Shown piece by piece: positions 34,702-45,696 of a stretch of 64,000 nucleotides of DNA (positions are counted from its first letter, which is position 1; each line of letters begins with the position of its first letter). The notes beneath the pieces are model-generated. The model worked only from the letters and a program-made list of their open reading frames with translations, did no database searches and was not told the origin of the DNA. Origin of the DNA: Pyxidicoccus trucidator (GTDB lineage: Bacteria; Myxococcota; Myxococcia; Myxococcales; Myxococcaceae); assembly GCF_010894435.1 (NCBI RefSeq), contig NZ_JAAIXZ010000004.1, positions 358,300-422,299 on the forward strand. Direction: 5' to 3'. Both the position numbers and the translations under genes were made by a program.

Positions 34702-35132
34702 GTCCGCCTCCGCATCAGCGCTCGTGGCTCGCAGGGCGTGGCGCGTGAAGTATCACGCGCGGCCTGTCACCCCACGGCCCGCCTCCAGGAACGGGACACG
34801 TCCCTTCCATAGGCCCCTCCTCCGCCCTCGTCCTCCACCGCTGCCAGCTCCACGGGCCCCAGGGTCCGCGGCAACTGCAGCAGGACCTGCAGGGGGTGGA
34901 GCTGCTCTCTCGAGCGCATGCGCGCCGCACCTTGCGACCCCGCGTCCTCCCACGACAAGACCTCTCGCGCCTGCCCTCCCGCCCCTCCCGCACCCGGGGT
35001 GACAGGCGCCTGTTGATCCGCCCCCAACCCACTGTCCGCTTCTGGGACGCCACTTTCCGCAACCGGGCACCGCCCCTGGGACAGCCCCCCACATCCCGAA
35101 CAAATCCAGGGCTTTGAGCGGCGAAAAGCAAT
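34702..35132. promoter_or_regulatory. divergent intergenic region with palindrome
   Basis: These bases separate the toxin gene from the efflux operon. They hold a perfect 12-base palindrome ACAGGCGCCTGT at 35002-35013, about 130 bases before the sigma-54 promoter, where an activator site would fit. An open minus-strand frame of 50 codons at 34767-34919 has no ribosome site and is not called. Confidence 0.35.
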
Positions 35133-35148
35133 TGGCACGAGGCTCGCT
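35133..35148 (+). promoter_or_regulatory. sigma-54 (RpoN) promoter
   Basis: TGGCACGAGGCTCGCT matches the TGGCACG-N4-TTGC(A/T) consensus with one change (TCGC for TTGC) and exact GG-N10-GC spacing (GG 35134-35135, GC 35146-35147). The predicted transcription start near 35159 is only about two bases before GTG 35161, so the mRNA would be almost leaderless. The operon itself encodes a sigma-54 activator at 42867. Confidence 0.72.
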
Positions 35149-35160
35149 CTTAGAGAGCCC

Positions 35161-36401
35161 GTGGACATCCCCAAAGCCAAGAAGAAGACCCGCAAGCCCT
35201 GGGTCCTCGCCATCGCCGGAGCCTCCGCGCTCCTTCTCGTGACGGTGGGCCTGTCCCGGCTGCGCCCCGCGGCGCCTTCGGTGGAGCGGGCGTCGGTGTG
35301 GCTCGACACGGTGAAGCGCGGGCCCATGGTGCGGCAGGTGAAGGGCGCGGGCACGCTGGTGCCCGAGTACATCCGCTGGCTCACGGCCGACACGGCGGGC
35401 CGCGTGGAGCGCATCCACGTCCGGCCCGGCGCCACGGTGACGGCGGACACGCTGCTCATGGAACTGGCAAACCCGGACGTGCAGCTCCAAGCGCTGGAGG
35501 CGGAGCGTCAGCTCGCCAGCGCGCAGGCGGACCTCATCAAGCTGCGCATGGAGCTGGAGACGCTGCGGCTGGGGCAGGAGGCCACGGTGGCCACGCTCAC
35601 CTCCGAGTCCGCGGACGCCGTCCGCCGCGCCGAGGCCAGCCACGCCCTGCACCAGAAGGAGCTCATCGGCGACCTCGAGGTGAAGCAGACCCGCGAGAAG
35701 GCCGGTGAGCTGTCCCGCCGCCTGGAGCTGGAGCGCAAGCGGCTCAACGTCGTGGCGTCCAGCATGAAGGACCAGCTCGTCGCGCAGCAGGGCCAGGTGG
35801 AGCGCTTGAAAGCGGTCGCCCAGTTCCGACGTAACCAGGTGGAGTCGATGAAGGTGCGCGCCGGGGAGGACGGGGTGCTTCAGGACCTGCCGCTGGAGCT
35901 GGGACAGTGGGTGACGCCGGGCGTGCTGCTGGCGAAGGTCGTCAAGCCCGAGCGGCTGAAGGCGGAGCTGCGAATCGCTGAGACGCAGGCGCGCGACATC
36001 CAGCCCGGCCAGAAGGCGCTGATCGACACGCGCAACGGAGTGGTGGAGGGCACGGTGGCGCGGGTGGCGCCGGCGGCGAGCCAGGGCACGGTGCGGGTGG
36101 AGGTGTCGCTGCCCGAGGAGCTGCCCCGGGGCGCGCGGCCCGACTTGACGGTGGAGGGGACGGTGGAGCTGGAGCGGCTGGGCAACGTGCTCTCCGTGGG
36201 GCGCCCCGCGGGCGCGCAGCCGAACGGAACGATGTCCCTCTTCCGGCTGGTGTCGGGGGGCGACGAAGCGATTCGGGTGCCGGTGCAGCTCGGCCGGGGC
36301 TCGGTGAACGCCGTGGAGGTCGTGCAGGGTCTTCAGGAAGGCGACCAGGTAGTGCTCTCGGACATGGCCGCGTGGGACGCGGTCGAGCGGGTGATCTTGC
36401 G

Positions 36402-36405
<4 letters not shown>
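35161..36405 (+). CDS. MacA/HlyD-type periplasmic adaptor
   Basis: The 414-residue membrane-fusion protein links an inner-membrane ABC permease to an outer-membrane channel. A single N-terminal membrane segment (about 14-32) is followed by a lipoyl half-motif near 'GRVERIHVRPGATV' and a long alpha-helical hairpin (about 105-225). The second half-motif and beta barrel follow, and it ends in 'VVQGLQEGDQVVLSD'. GTG 35161 ('MDIPKAKKK') is the only start before the membrane segment. The next gene overlaps its stop by four bases, indicating coupling. Confidence 0.88.
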
Positions 36406-37166
<761 letters not shown>

Positions 37167-37265
37167 TCCCCGCCTTCACGCTCCGTCCCGCTCTGCCCCT
37201 GAAGAGGCGCGGAGGCTGGCCGGAGTGCGCCCGTGCCCTTCACCCCCTGTCGTTCTGGAAACCCC

Positions 37266-39686
37266 ATGGAAACCCTCCTGCAGGATGTCCGCTACGCGCT
37301 GCGCACGCTGGGCCGCAGCCCCGGCTTCACGCTGGTGGCGGTGCTCGCGCTGGCGCTGGGCATCGGCGCCAACAGCGCGGTGTTCAGCGTGGTGAACGGC
37401 GTGCTGCTCAAGGCGCCGCCCTTCGCCGAGCCGTCGCAACTGGTCCACCTCTGGGGCAACTTCTTCAAGGCGGACCTCAAGGACATCTCGGTGTCGGTGC
37501 CGGAGTACCGGGACTACCGCGAGCTGCCGCGCGTCTTCGCGTCGGTGGCGGCCTACGACACCGACGATGCGACGCTCACCGGAGGAGACGTGCCGGAGCG
37601 GCTCAGCGTGACGACCTCCACGGCCTCCTTCTTCGCCACGATGGGCGTGTCCCCGGTGCGCGGCCGGGCCTACACCGAGGAGGAGGAGACGCCGGGCAGG
37701 GAGCGGGTGCTGGTGCTCACGCACAAGGCGTGGCGCACGCGCTTCGCGGAGGACGAGGGCGTGCTGGGGCGCACGCTCCAGCTCGACGGCAACACGTACA
37801 CGGTGGTGGGAGTGCTGCCGCCGGACGTGGAGTACCCGGCGGGCACGGATGTGTACGCGCCCCTGGCCCCCACGCCGGAGCAGGCCTCGAACGAGCGTCG
37901 TGGGAGCCGCAGCCTCAGCGTGCTGGCGCGGCTGAAGCCGGGGGTGACGCTGGAGGCCGCGCGGACGGACCTGGCGCGGGTGGCGTCGGAGATGGAGCGC
38001 ACGCATGAGAACAACTACAAGGGCGGCGGCTGGGCCATCACCGTGAATTCGCTGGAGGACCAGGTGGTGGGCGACGTGCGCGGCACGCTGTGGCTGCTGC
38101 TGGGCGCGGTGGGCTTCGTGCTGCTGGTGGCGTGCAGCAGCGTGGCCAACCTCCTGCTGGCGCGGGCGGCGGCGCGAGGGCGCGAGGTGTCCATCCGCGC
38201 GGCGCTGGGCGCGGGCCGTCAGCGGCTGGTGGCGCAGTTCCTCACGGAGAGCCTGGTGCTGTCGCTGGCTGGCGGGGTGCTGGGCCTGCTGCTGGCGGTG
38301 TGGGGTACGGACGTGTTGCTGGCGGTGGTGGGGGAGGGGCTGCCCCGTGCGGCGGAGGTGCGGCTGGACGTGCCGTCGGTGCTCTTCACCGCCGGGGTGT
38401 CGCTGCTCACGGGGCTGGGGTTCGGCCTGGTGCCGGCGCTCCAGGCCAGCCGCGCGGACCTGAACAGCGCGCTGCGCGAGGGCACGCGCGGCACGGACGG
38501 GAAGAAGGCGGGCAGGCTGCGCGCGGGGCTGGTGGTGGCGCAGGTGGCGCTCGCGCTGGTGCTGCTGGTGGGCGCGGGCCTCTTCGCGAAGAGCCTCCAT
38601 GCCTTGAGCGACGTGGAGCCGGGCTTCACCCCCGAGGGCGTGCTCACCGGCCGCGTCGCGCTGCCGCGCTCGAGCTACGCGGACACGGCGCGCCGGTCGT
38701 CCTTCATGGGTGAGCTGCTCGCCCGCCTCCAGGCCCTGCCCGGTGTGGAGGCCGCGGGGGTGACGAACATGCTGCCGCTCGGTGGGCGTACCGACAACAG
38801 CTTCGACATCGAGGGCCGGACGAAGGCACCGGATGAGATGTGGCCGGCGGTGGAGACGCGCTTCGCCAGCGCGGACTACCTGCGCGCGCTGCGGGCGCGG
38901 CTGCGTGAGGGCCGCATGCTGGCGGAGACGGACGGGCAGGACGCGCCGGGGGCGGTGGTCATCAACAAGAGCTTCGCGGACCTCTACTGGCCCCAGGGCA
39001 ACGCGCTGGGCCAGCGGCTGAAGCTGCACCGCCAGGAGACGCGGTGGGCCACGGTGGTGGGCATCATCGACGACCTGCGCGAGTGGGGCCTGGACAAGCC
39101 CTCGCGCCCGGCGGCGTATTACTCGGCGGCGCAGTTCCCCCTCTACAACCTGAACCTGGTGGTGCGCGCGAAGGCGGGCACCCCGGAGTCGCTGCGCACG
39201 GCGATTGAATCCGAGGTGCGCGCGCTGGACGGCAACCTGCCCCTGTTCAACGTAGCGCCCATGGTGAGGCTGGTGGACGACTCCATCGGCTCGCGCCGGC
39301 TGTCGGCGATGTTGATGGGGCTGTTCGCGGGCACGGCGCTGCTGCTGGCGGCGCTGGGCATCTCCGGCGTCATCGGCTACTCGGTGGCGCAGCGTACGCG
39401 GGAGATGGGCATCCGCATGGCGCTGGGCGCGGCGCGCCGGGACGTGCTGGCGCTGGTGCTGGGCCAGGGCCTCAAGCTGGCGGGCCTGGGCGTGGCGGTG
39501 GGCCTGGTGTTGTCACTGGGACTCGCCCAGCTCCTGAGCGCGCTGCTGTACGGGGTGACGGCGTATGACCCGTGGACCTTCGTGGGCGTGGCCGCGCTGC
39601 TGTGTGGCGTGGCCCTGCTGGCCACCTGGCTGCCCGCGCGCCGCGCCACGCGCGTGGACCCCATCATCGCCCTGAAGGCGGAGTAG
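37266..39686 (+). CDS. ABC permease, duplicated FtsX/MacB type (ADOP-like)
   Basis: At 806 residues this permease is about twice the length of MacB's membrane part. It carries two FtsX-type blocks, each with an N-terminal membrane helix or helix bundle and a MacB_PCD periplasmic domain. The start '[20 protein letters not shown]' and the first membrane segment '[17 protein letters not shown]' are hallmarks of the duplicated orphan permeases common in Acidobacteria and Myxobacteria. No ATPase domain is fused, so it depends on a separate ATP-binding protein. ATG 37266 begins the conserved start. Confidence 0.9.
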   Translation: METLLQDVRYALRTLGRSPGFTLVAVLALALGIGANSAVFSVVNGVLLKAPPFAEPSQLVHLWGNFFKADLKDISVSVPEYRDYRELPRVFASVAAYDTDDATLTGGDVPERLSVTTSTASFFATMGVSPVRGRAYTEEEETPGRERVLVLTHKAWRTRFAEDEGVLGRTLQLDGNTYTVVGVLPPDVEYPAGTDVYAPLAPTPEQASNERRGSRSLSVLARLKPGVTLEAARTDLARVASEMERTHENNYKGGGWAITVNSLEDQVVGDVRGTLWLLLGAVGFVLLVACSSVANLLLARAAARGREVSIRAALGAGRQRLVAQFLTESLVLSLAGGVLGLLLAVWGTDVLLAVVGEGLPRAAEVRLDVPSVLFTAGVSLLTGLGFGLVPALQASRADLNSALREGTRGTDGKKAGRLRAGLVVAQVALALVLLVGAGLFAKSLHALSDVEPGFTPEGVLTGRVALPRSSYADTARRSSFMGELLARLQALPGVEAAGVTNMLPLGGRTDNSFDIEGRTKAPDEMWPAVETRFASADYLRALRARLREGRMLAETDGQDAPGAVVINKSFADLYWPQGNALGQRLKLHRQETRWATVVGIIDDLREWGLDKPSRPAAYYSAAQFPLYNLNLVVRAKAGTPESLRTAIESEVRALDGNLPLFNVAPMVRLVDDSIGSRRLSAMLMGLFAGTALLLAALGISGVIGYSVAQRTREMGIRMALGAARRDVLALVLGQGLKLAGLGVAVGLVLSLGLAQLLSALLYGVTAYDPWTFVGVAALLCGVALLATWLPARRATRVDPIIALKAE

Positions 39687-39701
39687 GCACCCGAGAACGC
39701 C

Positions 39702-40379
39702 ATGTCCCAGCCCCTCATCTCCCTCCGTAACGTCGAGAAGTCCTATCCCCTGGCGGGCGGCCGCGCCTGGGTGCTGCGCCGCATCGACCTGGACATCCAG
39801 CCCGGTGAGTTCGTCACGCTGATGGGCCCGTCCGGCGCGGGCAAGTCCACGCTGCTGTCGATTCTGGGCATGCTCGACGCCGAGTGGACGGGCGAGTTCG
39901 TGCTGGACGGCAACCCGGTGCACACGATGAAGCAGAAGGAGCGCGCGGAGCTGTCGCGGCGCACCATCGGCTTCGTCTTCCAGCAGTACCACCTGCTGGA
40001 CAACCTCACGGTGGCGGAGAACCTGGAGGTGCCGCTGTCCTACCGCAACCTCAAGCGCGGCGAGCGCGAGGCGCTGGTGGGCGACATGCTGGACCGCTTC
40101 AGCCTGGTGGGGAAGAAGGACCTCTTCCCCTCGCAGCTCTCCGGTGGGCAGCAGCAATTGGTGGGCATTGCCCGCGCGCTCATCTCCAACCCCAAGGTGC
40201 TGCTGGCGGACGAGCCCACCGGCAACCTCCACTCGGCGCAGGCGAAGCACATCATGGAGGTCTTCCAGGGCCTCAACCGGGACGGCACCACCATCATCCA
40301 GGTGACGCACTCCGACGCCAACGCGGCGTATGGCCACCGCGTCGTCCAGCTCGCGGACGGGTGGCTGCAGAAGCCCTGA
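39702..40379 (+). CDS. ABC transporter ATPase (second copy)
   Basis: The 225-residue ATPase has Walker A 'GPSGAGKS' at 42-49, signature 'LSGGQQQLVGIARA', Walker B 'VLLADEPTGN' and switch 'VTHSD'. It is a LolD-type protein paralogous to the one at 36402 but lacks that protein's N-terminal extension. It starts 15 bases after the first permease gene and 31 bases before the second. It could serve either permease, or the two ATPases could form mixed pairs. Confidence 0.93.
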   Translation: MSQPLISLRNVEKSYPLAGGRAWVLRRIDLDIQPGEFVTLMGPSGAGKSTLLSILGMLDAEWTGEFVLDGNPVHTMKQKERAELSRRTIGFVFQQYHLLDNLTVAENLEVPLSYRNLKRGEREALVGDMLDRFSLVGKKDLFPSQLSGGQQQLVGIARALISNPKVLLADEPTGNLHSAQAKHIMEVFQGLNRDGTTIIQVTHSDANAAYGHRVVQLADGWLQKP

Positions 40380-40410
40380 ACGAAGAAGCGCCGGAGCCGG
40401 GAGACCCGCG

Positions 40411-42825
40411 ATGCTGAGCGACCTGAAGATGGACCTGCGGTACGCGCTGCGCACGATGCGCCAGTCGCCCGTGTTCACCGTGGCGGCGGTGCTGGTGCTG
40501 TCGCTGGGCATCGGCGCGACGACGGCGCTCTTCAGCGTGGTGGACGCGGTGCTGCTGCGGCCGCTGCCCTTCGCGGAGCCGGAGCGGGTGGTGATGCTCG
40601 GCTCGGAGAAGCAGCAGCGGGTGCCTCCGCGCTACAGCCTGATGACCTTCGAGGACCTGAAGCGCCAGTCCACGCAGCTGCGCTCGCTCACCGCGTACTC
40701 CAACAACCTCTTCAACCTCACGGGTGAAGGGGACGCGCAGCAGGTCCGGGGCACCCTGGTGGCGGGCGACTTCTTCGGCGCGTTCGGCGTGCAGCCCGTG
40801 CTCGGGCGCACCTTCACGCTCGAGGAGCAGCGCACGCCGGTGGTGGTGCTCTCCCACTCGCACTGGCAGGCCATGGGCGGCGGGGCGGACGTGCTGGGCC
40901 GCACGCTGACGCTGAGCGACCAGCCGTACACGGTAGTGGGGGTGATGCCGCCGTCCTTCCAGGTGCCCCAGGCGTCGACGGCGCTGTGGGTGCCCTATGA
41001 CAGCCAGCCGGGCGCGGCCACCTCGGAGCCCCGGACGCAGCGGGGCTTCCGCGCGTTCATGGTGGCGGGACGGCTGGCACCGGGGGCCACGCTGGAGACG
41101 GCGAAGCAGGAGCTGGCGGCGCTCGCCCCGTCCCTGCTGGCGGAGGACGCCGCCCTGGAGCTGGGCGTGGTGAGCTACGCCGAGCAGCTCACCCGGGACG
41201 TGCGCCTGGCGCTGTGGGTGCTGTTGGGCGCGGTGGCGCTGGTGCTGCTGCTGGCGGCGGCCAACGTGGCGCACCTCCAGCTCGCGCGGGCGGCGTCGCG
41301 GCAGCGCGAGCTGGGCATCCGCGTGGCGCTCGGCGCGTGGCGGGGGCGGCTGGTGCGGCAGCTCCTCACGGAGAGCCTGATGCTGGCGCTGCTGGGCGGC
41401 GTGGGCGGCGTGCTGCTGGCCCTGTGGGGCACGGACTTGCTGTTGCTGCTGGGAGCCAACGCGCTGCCGCGCGGCGGAGACGTGGCGGTGCAGGGGCGGG
41501 TGCTCCTCTTCACGTTGGCGGTGACGCTGCTGACGGGCGTGGGGGTGGGGCTGGCGCCCGCGCTGCAGCGCAGCCAGCTCTCGCCGGGGACGGTGCTGGG
41601 CCGGGGCGCCACGGAGGCGTCGCGAGGTCGGACGCACGCGGTGCTGGTGGTGGCGGAGGTGGCGCTGGCGCTGGTGCTCATCACCGGCGCGGGGCTGATG
41701 CTCAAGAGCTTCTGGCGGCTGCACCAGGTGGACCCGGGGCTGGACGCCGAGGGCGTCTTCGTCGCGCGCCTGTCCATCTCCCGGGAGCGCTTCCGCGAGC
41801 CGGAGCGGCTGGCGGCCTTCCACCGCGAGCTGATGGCCCGGCTCAACGCGCGCCCGGAGGTGGCCGCCGCGGGCCTGGGCCAGAGCCTGCCGGGGGGCGG
41901 GGACATCCGCCGCTCGGGCTATTGGGTGGAGGGGACGGTGGACGCGCCCAACCGGCCGAACGCCCTCGTCAACACGTCCACGCCCGGCTTCTTGGAGGCG
42001 CTGCGCGTGCCGCTGCTCGCGGGCCGCCGGCTGGCGGACACCGACCGGACGGATGCGCCGCTGGTGATGGTGGTGAGCGAGCACTTCGCCCGCGAGGTGT
42101 TCCCGGGCCAGGACCCGCTGGGCCGCAGGGTGACGTTCGGCGGGGATGACGCGCAGGGCAATCCCCTCTGGGTCACGGTGGTGGGCGTGGTGGGAGACGT
42201 TCCGTACGCCGGAGTGGAGGCGGGCCACGAGCCCACGGCGTACGTGCCCGTGGAGCAGGGCGGAGCCCAGGGGCCGGTCTCGGGCGGGCAGCTCGCGGTG
42301 CGGGCCGCGCCGGGCCTGTCACCCCTGGCGCTGGAGTCCGTGGTGCGCGAGGAGCTGCGCGCGCTGGACTCGACGGTGGCGCTCGCGCAGGTCGCCACGC
42401 TGGAGGACCGGCTGGCCGCGGACCTGAACCGGCCGCGCTTCCGCACGGTGCTGCTGGGCGCCTTTGGCGTGCTGGCGCTGGTGCTGGCCGCCGTGGGCAT
42501 CTACGGCGTCATGTCCTACGCGGTGGCGCAGCGCGCGCATGAGATGGGCGTGCGGATGGCGCTGGGCGCCCAGCGCGGGGACGTGCTGCGGCTGGTGGTG
42601 GGGCAGGCGCTGCGGCGGGTGGCGCTGGGGCTGGGGCTGGGGCTTGCCGGGGCGCTGTCGCTGCACCGGGTCATGGAGGGGCTCTTGTACGGCGTGGGCT
42701 CGCTGGACCTCACGGTGCTCTGCGCCGTGGCCTTCCTGTTGCTGGGCACCGCCTGGCTGGCGAGCTGGCTGCCGGCTCGTCGGGCGGCCAGCGTGGACCC
42801 GGCCTCCGTCCTTCGTCGCGGCTGA
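40411..42825 (+). CDS. second duplicated FtsX/MacB-type permease (ADOP-like)
   Basis: This 804-residue permease is a paralogue of the one at 37266, with the same opening ('MKMDLRYALRTMRQSP'-like, at residues 6-20) and four hydrophobic blocks around two periplasmic domains. The C-terminal block holds 'GIYGVMSYAVAQRAHEMG', typical of the FtsX fold. GGGAG at 40399-40403 precedes ATG 40411. Having two such permeases and two ATPases in one operon suggests a hetero-oligomeric exporter or two exporters sharing one adaptor. The substrate is unknown. Confidence 0.9.
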   Translation: MLSDLKMDLRYALRTMRQSPVFTVAAVLVLSLGIGATTALFSVVDAVLLRPLPFAEPERVVMLGSEKQQRVPPRYSLMTFEDLKRQSTQLRSLTAYSNNLFNLTGEGDAQQVRGTLVAGDFFGAFGVQPVLGRTFTLEEQRTPVVVLSHSHWQAMGGGADVLGRTLTLSDQPYTVVGVMPPSFQVPQASTALWVPYDSQPGAATSEPRTQRGFRAFMVAGRLAPGATLETAKQELAALAPSLLAEDAALELGVVSYAEQLTRDVRLALWVLLGAVALVLLLAAANVAHLQLARAASRQRELGIRVALGAWRGRLVRQLLTESLMLALLGGVGGVLLALWGTDLLLLLGANALPRGGDVAVQGRVLLFTLAVTLLTGVGVGLAPALQRSQLSPGTVLGRGATEASRGRTHAVLVVAEVALALVLITGAGLMLKSFWRLHQVDPGLDAEGVFVARLSISRERFREPERLAAFHRELMARLNARPEVAAAGLGQSLPGGGDIRRSGYWVEGTVDAPNRPNALVNTSTPGFLEALRVPLLAGRRLADTDRTDAPLVMVVSEHFAREVFPGQDPLGRRVTFGGDDAQGNPLWVTVVGVVGDVPYAGVEAGHEPTAYVPVEQGGAQGPVSGGQLAVRAAPGLSPLALESVVREELRALDSTVALAQVATLEDRLAADLNRPRFRTVLLGAFGVLALVLAAVGIYGVMSYAVAQRAHEMGVRMALGAQRGDVLRLVVGQALRRVALGLGLGLAGALSLHRVMEGLLYGVGSLDLTVLCAVAFLLLGTAWLASWLPARRAASVDPASVLRRG

Positions 42826-42866
42826 CGCCGCCCGTTTTCTGGCGCATTCTTCCTTCAGGTACCCCC

Positions 42867-44300
42867 GTGTCAGAGCCTCTTCCCACCGCATCGAGTCTTC
42901 CCGCCCCCGTGCCGGCGTCCACCGCCCGGCCCGCTCGCATCCTCATCGCCGACGACCAGGCGGACGTGCTGGAGGCGCTCCGGCTGCTGCTCAAGCGCGA
43001 CGGGTACTCCGTCGTCACCTCCCAGTCGCCCCAGGGCGCGCTGGCCACGCTGGAGTCGGAGGACGTGGACCTGGTCCTGATGGACCTGAACTACGCGCGC
43101 GACACCACGTCCGGGCGGGAGGGCATGGACCTGCTCGGCCGCATCCGCGCGCAGGACGCGTCGCTGCCGGTGGTGGTGATGACGGCCTGGGGCAGCGTGG
43201 AGGGCGCGGTGGAGGCCATGCGCGGCGGAGCGCGCGACTACGTGCAGAAGCCGTGGGACAACACGCGCCTGCTGGCCACGCTGCGCACGCAGCTGGAGCT
43301 GGGCAGGGCCCTGAAGCGCAGCCGGCGGCTGGAGGAGGAGAACCAGCACCTGCGGCGCGGGCAGGGCGGGCAGCCCGCCATGGTGTCCGAGTCGCGCGCC
43401 ATGCAGCCCATCCGCCGCCTCATCGAGCGCGTGGCCCCGTCCGGCGCCAACGTGTTGGTGACGGGCGAGCACGGCACGGGCAAGGAAGTGGTGGCGCGGC
43501 TGCTCCATGCCTCCTCGACGCGGGTGGACCGGCCCTTCGTGGCGGTGAACTCGGGTGGCCTGTCGGAAGGCGTCTTCGAGAGCGAGCTGTTCGGCCACGT
43601 GAAGGGCGCCTTCACGGACGCGAAGGCGGACCGCATCGGCTGCTTCGAATTGGCGGATGGCGGCACGCTCTTCCTGGACGAGATTGGCAACATGCCGCTG
43701 TCGCAGCAGGCCAAGCTGCTGCGCGTCTTGCAGACGGGCGAGCTGCACCCGGTGGGCTCGTCGAAGACGCGCCGGGTGGACGTGCGGGTGGTGAGCGCCA
43801 CCAACGTGGACCTGTCCAAGGCGGTGGCGGAGGGCCGCTTCCGCGAAGATTTGCTGTACCGCCTCAACACGGTGGAGCTGCAACTGCCGGCGCTGCGCGA
43901 GCGGCGCGAGGACATTCCCCTGCTGGCGGCTCACTTCCTGGCGGAGCACGGCCGGCGCTACGGACGGCCCACGATGCGGCTGTCGCCTGGAGCGCTGGAG
44001 GCGCTGCTGTCCTATGCGTGGCCGGGCAACGTGCGCGAGCTGGAGCACGCGGTGGAGCGCGCGCTGCTGATGGCGGCGGGGGACGAGGTGACGGCGGATG
44101 ACCTGCTGCTCAAGCGCGCCACGCGAGAGGGCCAGTCGCGGCTGGAGGAGATGACGCTGGAGGAAGTGGAGCGCTACCTGATTGAGCGGGCGCTGGCGCG
44201 GCACGAGGGCAACGTGAGCGAGGCGGCCAAGGGGCTGGGCCTGTCTCGCAGCGCGCTGTACCGGCGGCTCCAGCACTACGGCATCAAGGGAGCTCGGTGA
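42867..44300 (+). CDS. sigma-54-dependent response regulator (NtrC family)
   Basis: This activator has a receiver domain (about 24-140) with phospho-acceptor D73 in 'LVLMDLN'. An AAA+ domain follows, with Walker A 'GEHGTGKE' and the sigma-54-contact loop 'GAFTDA' in place of the usual GAFTGA. A Fis-type helix-turn-helix ends the protein, 'SEAAKGLGLSRSALYRRL'. It opens closed sigma-54 promoter complexes after phosphorylation. GTG 42867 is the likely start. It is followed four bases later by a histidine kinase, its obvious partner, and probably acts on the sigma-54 promoter at 35133. Confidence 0.93.
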   Translation: MSEPLPTASSLPAPVPASTARPARILIADDQADVLEALRLLLKRDGYSVVTSQSPQGALATLESEDVDLVLMDLNYARDTTSGREGMDLLGRIRAQDASLPVVVMTAWGSVEGAVEAMRGGARDYVQKPWDNTRLLATLRTQLELGRALKRSRRLEEENQHLRRGQGGQPAMVSESRAMQPIRRLIERVAPSGANVLVTGEHGTGKEVVARLLHASSTRVDRPFVAVNSGGLSEGVFESELFGHVKGAFTDAKADRIGCFELADGGTLFLDEIGNMPLSQQAKLLRVLQTGELHPVGSSKTRRVDVRVVSATNVDLSKAVAEGRFREDLLYRLNTVELQLPALRERREDIPLLAAHFLAEHGRRYGRPTMRLSPGALEALLSYAWPGNVRELEHAVERALLMAAGDEVTADDLLLKRATREGQSRLEEMTLEEVERYLIERALARHEGNVSEAAKGLGLSRSALYRRLQHYGIKGAR

Positions 44301-44304
44301 GTCG

Positions 44305-45669
44305 GTGAAGAAGAAGCGCGGGCCCCCGCAGCATGACCTGCAGGTGCTCGGCCTGGCGTGGCTCGCGGGCCTGCCGGGCTCGGCGGCGTCGCTGCTGCTG
44401 GTGTGGACGGGGGATTTCTCGGCCAAGGTGCAGTGGACGCTGACCACGCTGGTGGTGGGCATGTTCCTGGGCGTGGGGCTGCTGGTGCGCGAGCGGGTGA
44501 TGCGGCCGCTGCACGCGGTGGCCAACCTGCTGGCCGGCCTGCGCGAGGGTGACTACTCCGTGCGCGGACGCGGTGCGCGAGCGGGCGACGCGCTGGGCGA
44601 GGTGTTGCTGGAGGTGAACGCGCTGGGAGACACGCTGCGCGAGCAGCGGCTGGGAGCGCTGGAGGCGGGCGCGCTCCTGGAGCAGGTGATGGAGGAAATC
44701 GACGTCGGCGTGCTGGCCTTCGACGGCGAGGGCACGCTGAAGTTGGTGAACCGCGCGGGCGAGAGGCTGCTGGGGCAGTCGCGCTCGCAGTTGGTGGGGA
44801 AGGTCGCGGGAGCGCTGGAGCTGACCGACCTGCTGGAGGGCCCGGTGCCCCGGCGGCTGACGCGCACCTTCGCGGAGGAGGGCGGCCCGTACGAGCTGCG
44901 GCGTGGCTCGTTCCGCCAGGGCGGGCTGCCGCACCACCTGGTGGTGTTGGCGGACCTGCGGCTGGCGCTGCGCGAGCAGGAGCGCGAGGCGTGGCGACGG
45001 CTGGTGCGCGTGCTGAGCCACGAAATCAACAACTCGCTGGCGCCCATTGGCTCCATCGCCGAGGCGCTGCGGGACACGCTGGTGCAGCAGCCGCGTCCGT
45101 CGGACTGGGAGGACGACGCGAAGAGCGGCCTGGGCATCATCGCCCGGCGCTCGGAGTCGCTGGCGCGCTTCATGTCGGCGTACGCGCGGCTGGCGAGGCT
45201 GCCGCCTCCCGCGTTGGCGGACGTGGAGGTGGACGGCTGGGTGCGGCGGGTGGCGGCGCTGGAGAAGCGCCGCCCGGTGGGCGTGCGCGCGGGGCCGACG
45301 CTGGTGGTGCGTGGGGACGTGGACCAGTTGGAGCAGCTCCTCATCAACCTGGTGCGCAACGCGGTGGACGCGGTGCTGTCGGCGGAGGGTGGGGGCGACG
45401 TCTGGGTGTCCTGGGCGGTGCTGTCGCCGGGCGTGGTGGAGGTGTGGGTGGAGGACGAGGGCCCGGGGCTGGCGGACACGGGCAACCTCTTCGTGCCCTT
45501 CTTCACGACGAAGCCGCAGGGCAGCGGCATCGGCCTGGCGCTGAGCCGGCAGATTGCCGAGGCGCACGGTGGGGCCTTGCGGCTGGAGAACCGGCCGGAA
45601 GGGCGAGGCTGCCGCGCGCGGCTGAAGCTGCCGCTGGACACGCCGGGGCTGGTGGCCAGTCAGGGCTGA
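44305..45669 (+). CDS. membrane sensor histidine kinase (NtrB/NtrY-like)
   Basis: The 454-residue kinase has two membrane segments (about 13-34 and 44-61) separated by a very short loop, a HAMP-like region, a PAS-like domain (125-215), and a kinase core. The phospho-acceptor is H239 in 'RVLSHEINNSLAP'. ATP-binding boxes 'NLVRNAVDAV', 'DEGPGLAD' and 'GSGIGLALSRQI' follow. The short loop means the signal is probably sensed in the membrane or cytosol. It starts at GTG 44305, four bases past the regulator stop. Confidence 0.92.
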   Translation: MKKKRGPPQHDLQVLGLAWLAGLPGSAASLLLVWTGDFSAKVQWTLTTLVVGMFLGVGLLVRERVMRPLHAVANLLAGLREGDYSVRGRGARAGDALGEVLLEVNALGDTLREQRLGALEAGALLEQVMEEIDVGVLAFDGEGTLKLVNRAGERLLGQSRSQLVGKVAGALELTDLLEGPVPRRLTRTFAEEGGPYELRRGSFRQGGLPHHLVVLADLRLALREQEREAWRRLVRVLSHEINNSLAPIGSIAEALRDTLVQQPRPSDWEDDAKSGLGIIARRSESLARFMSAYARLARLPPPALADVEVDGWVRRVAALEKRRPVGVRAGPTLVVRGDVDQLEQLLINLVRNAVDAVLSAEGGGDVWVSWAVLSPGVVEVWVEDEGPGLADTGNLFVPFFTTKPQGSGIGLALSRQIAEAHGGALRLENRPEGRGCRARLKLPLDTPGLVASQG

Positions 45670-45696
45670 GCGCCCCCATTCGACGGATGCACGACC

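Noticed and set aside
34767..34919. Small minus-strand open frame of 50 codons in the toxin/efflux gap
   Set aside because: It has no ribosome site and no recognised motif; the gap is better explained as promoter DNA.
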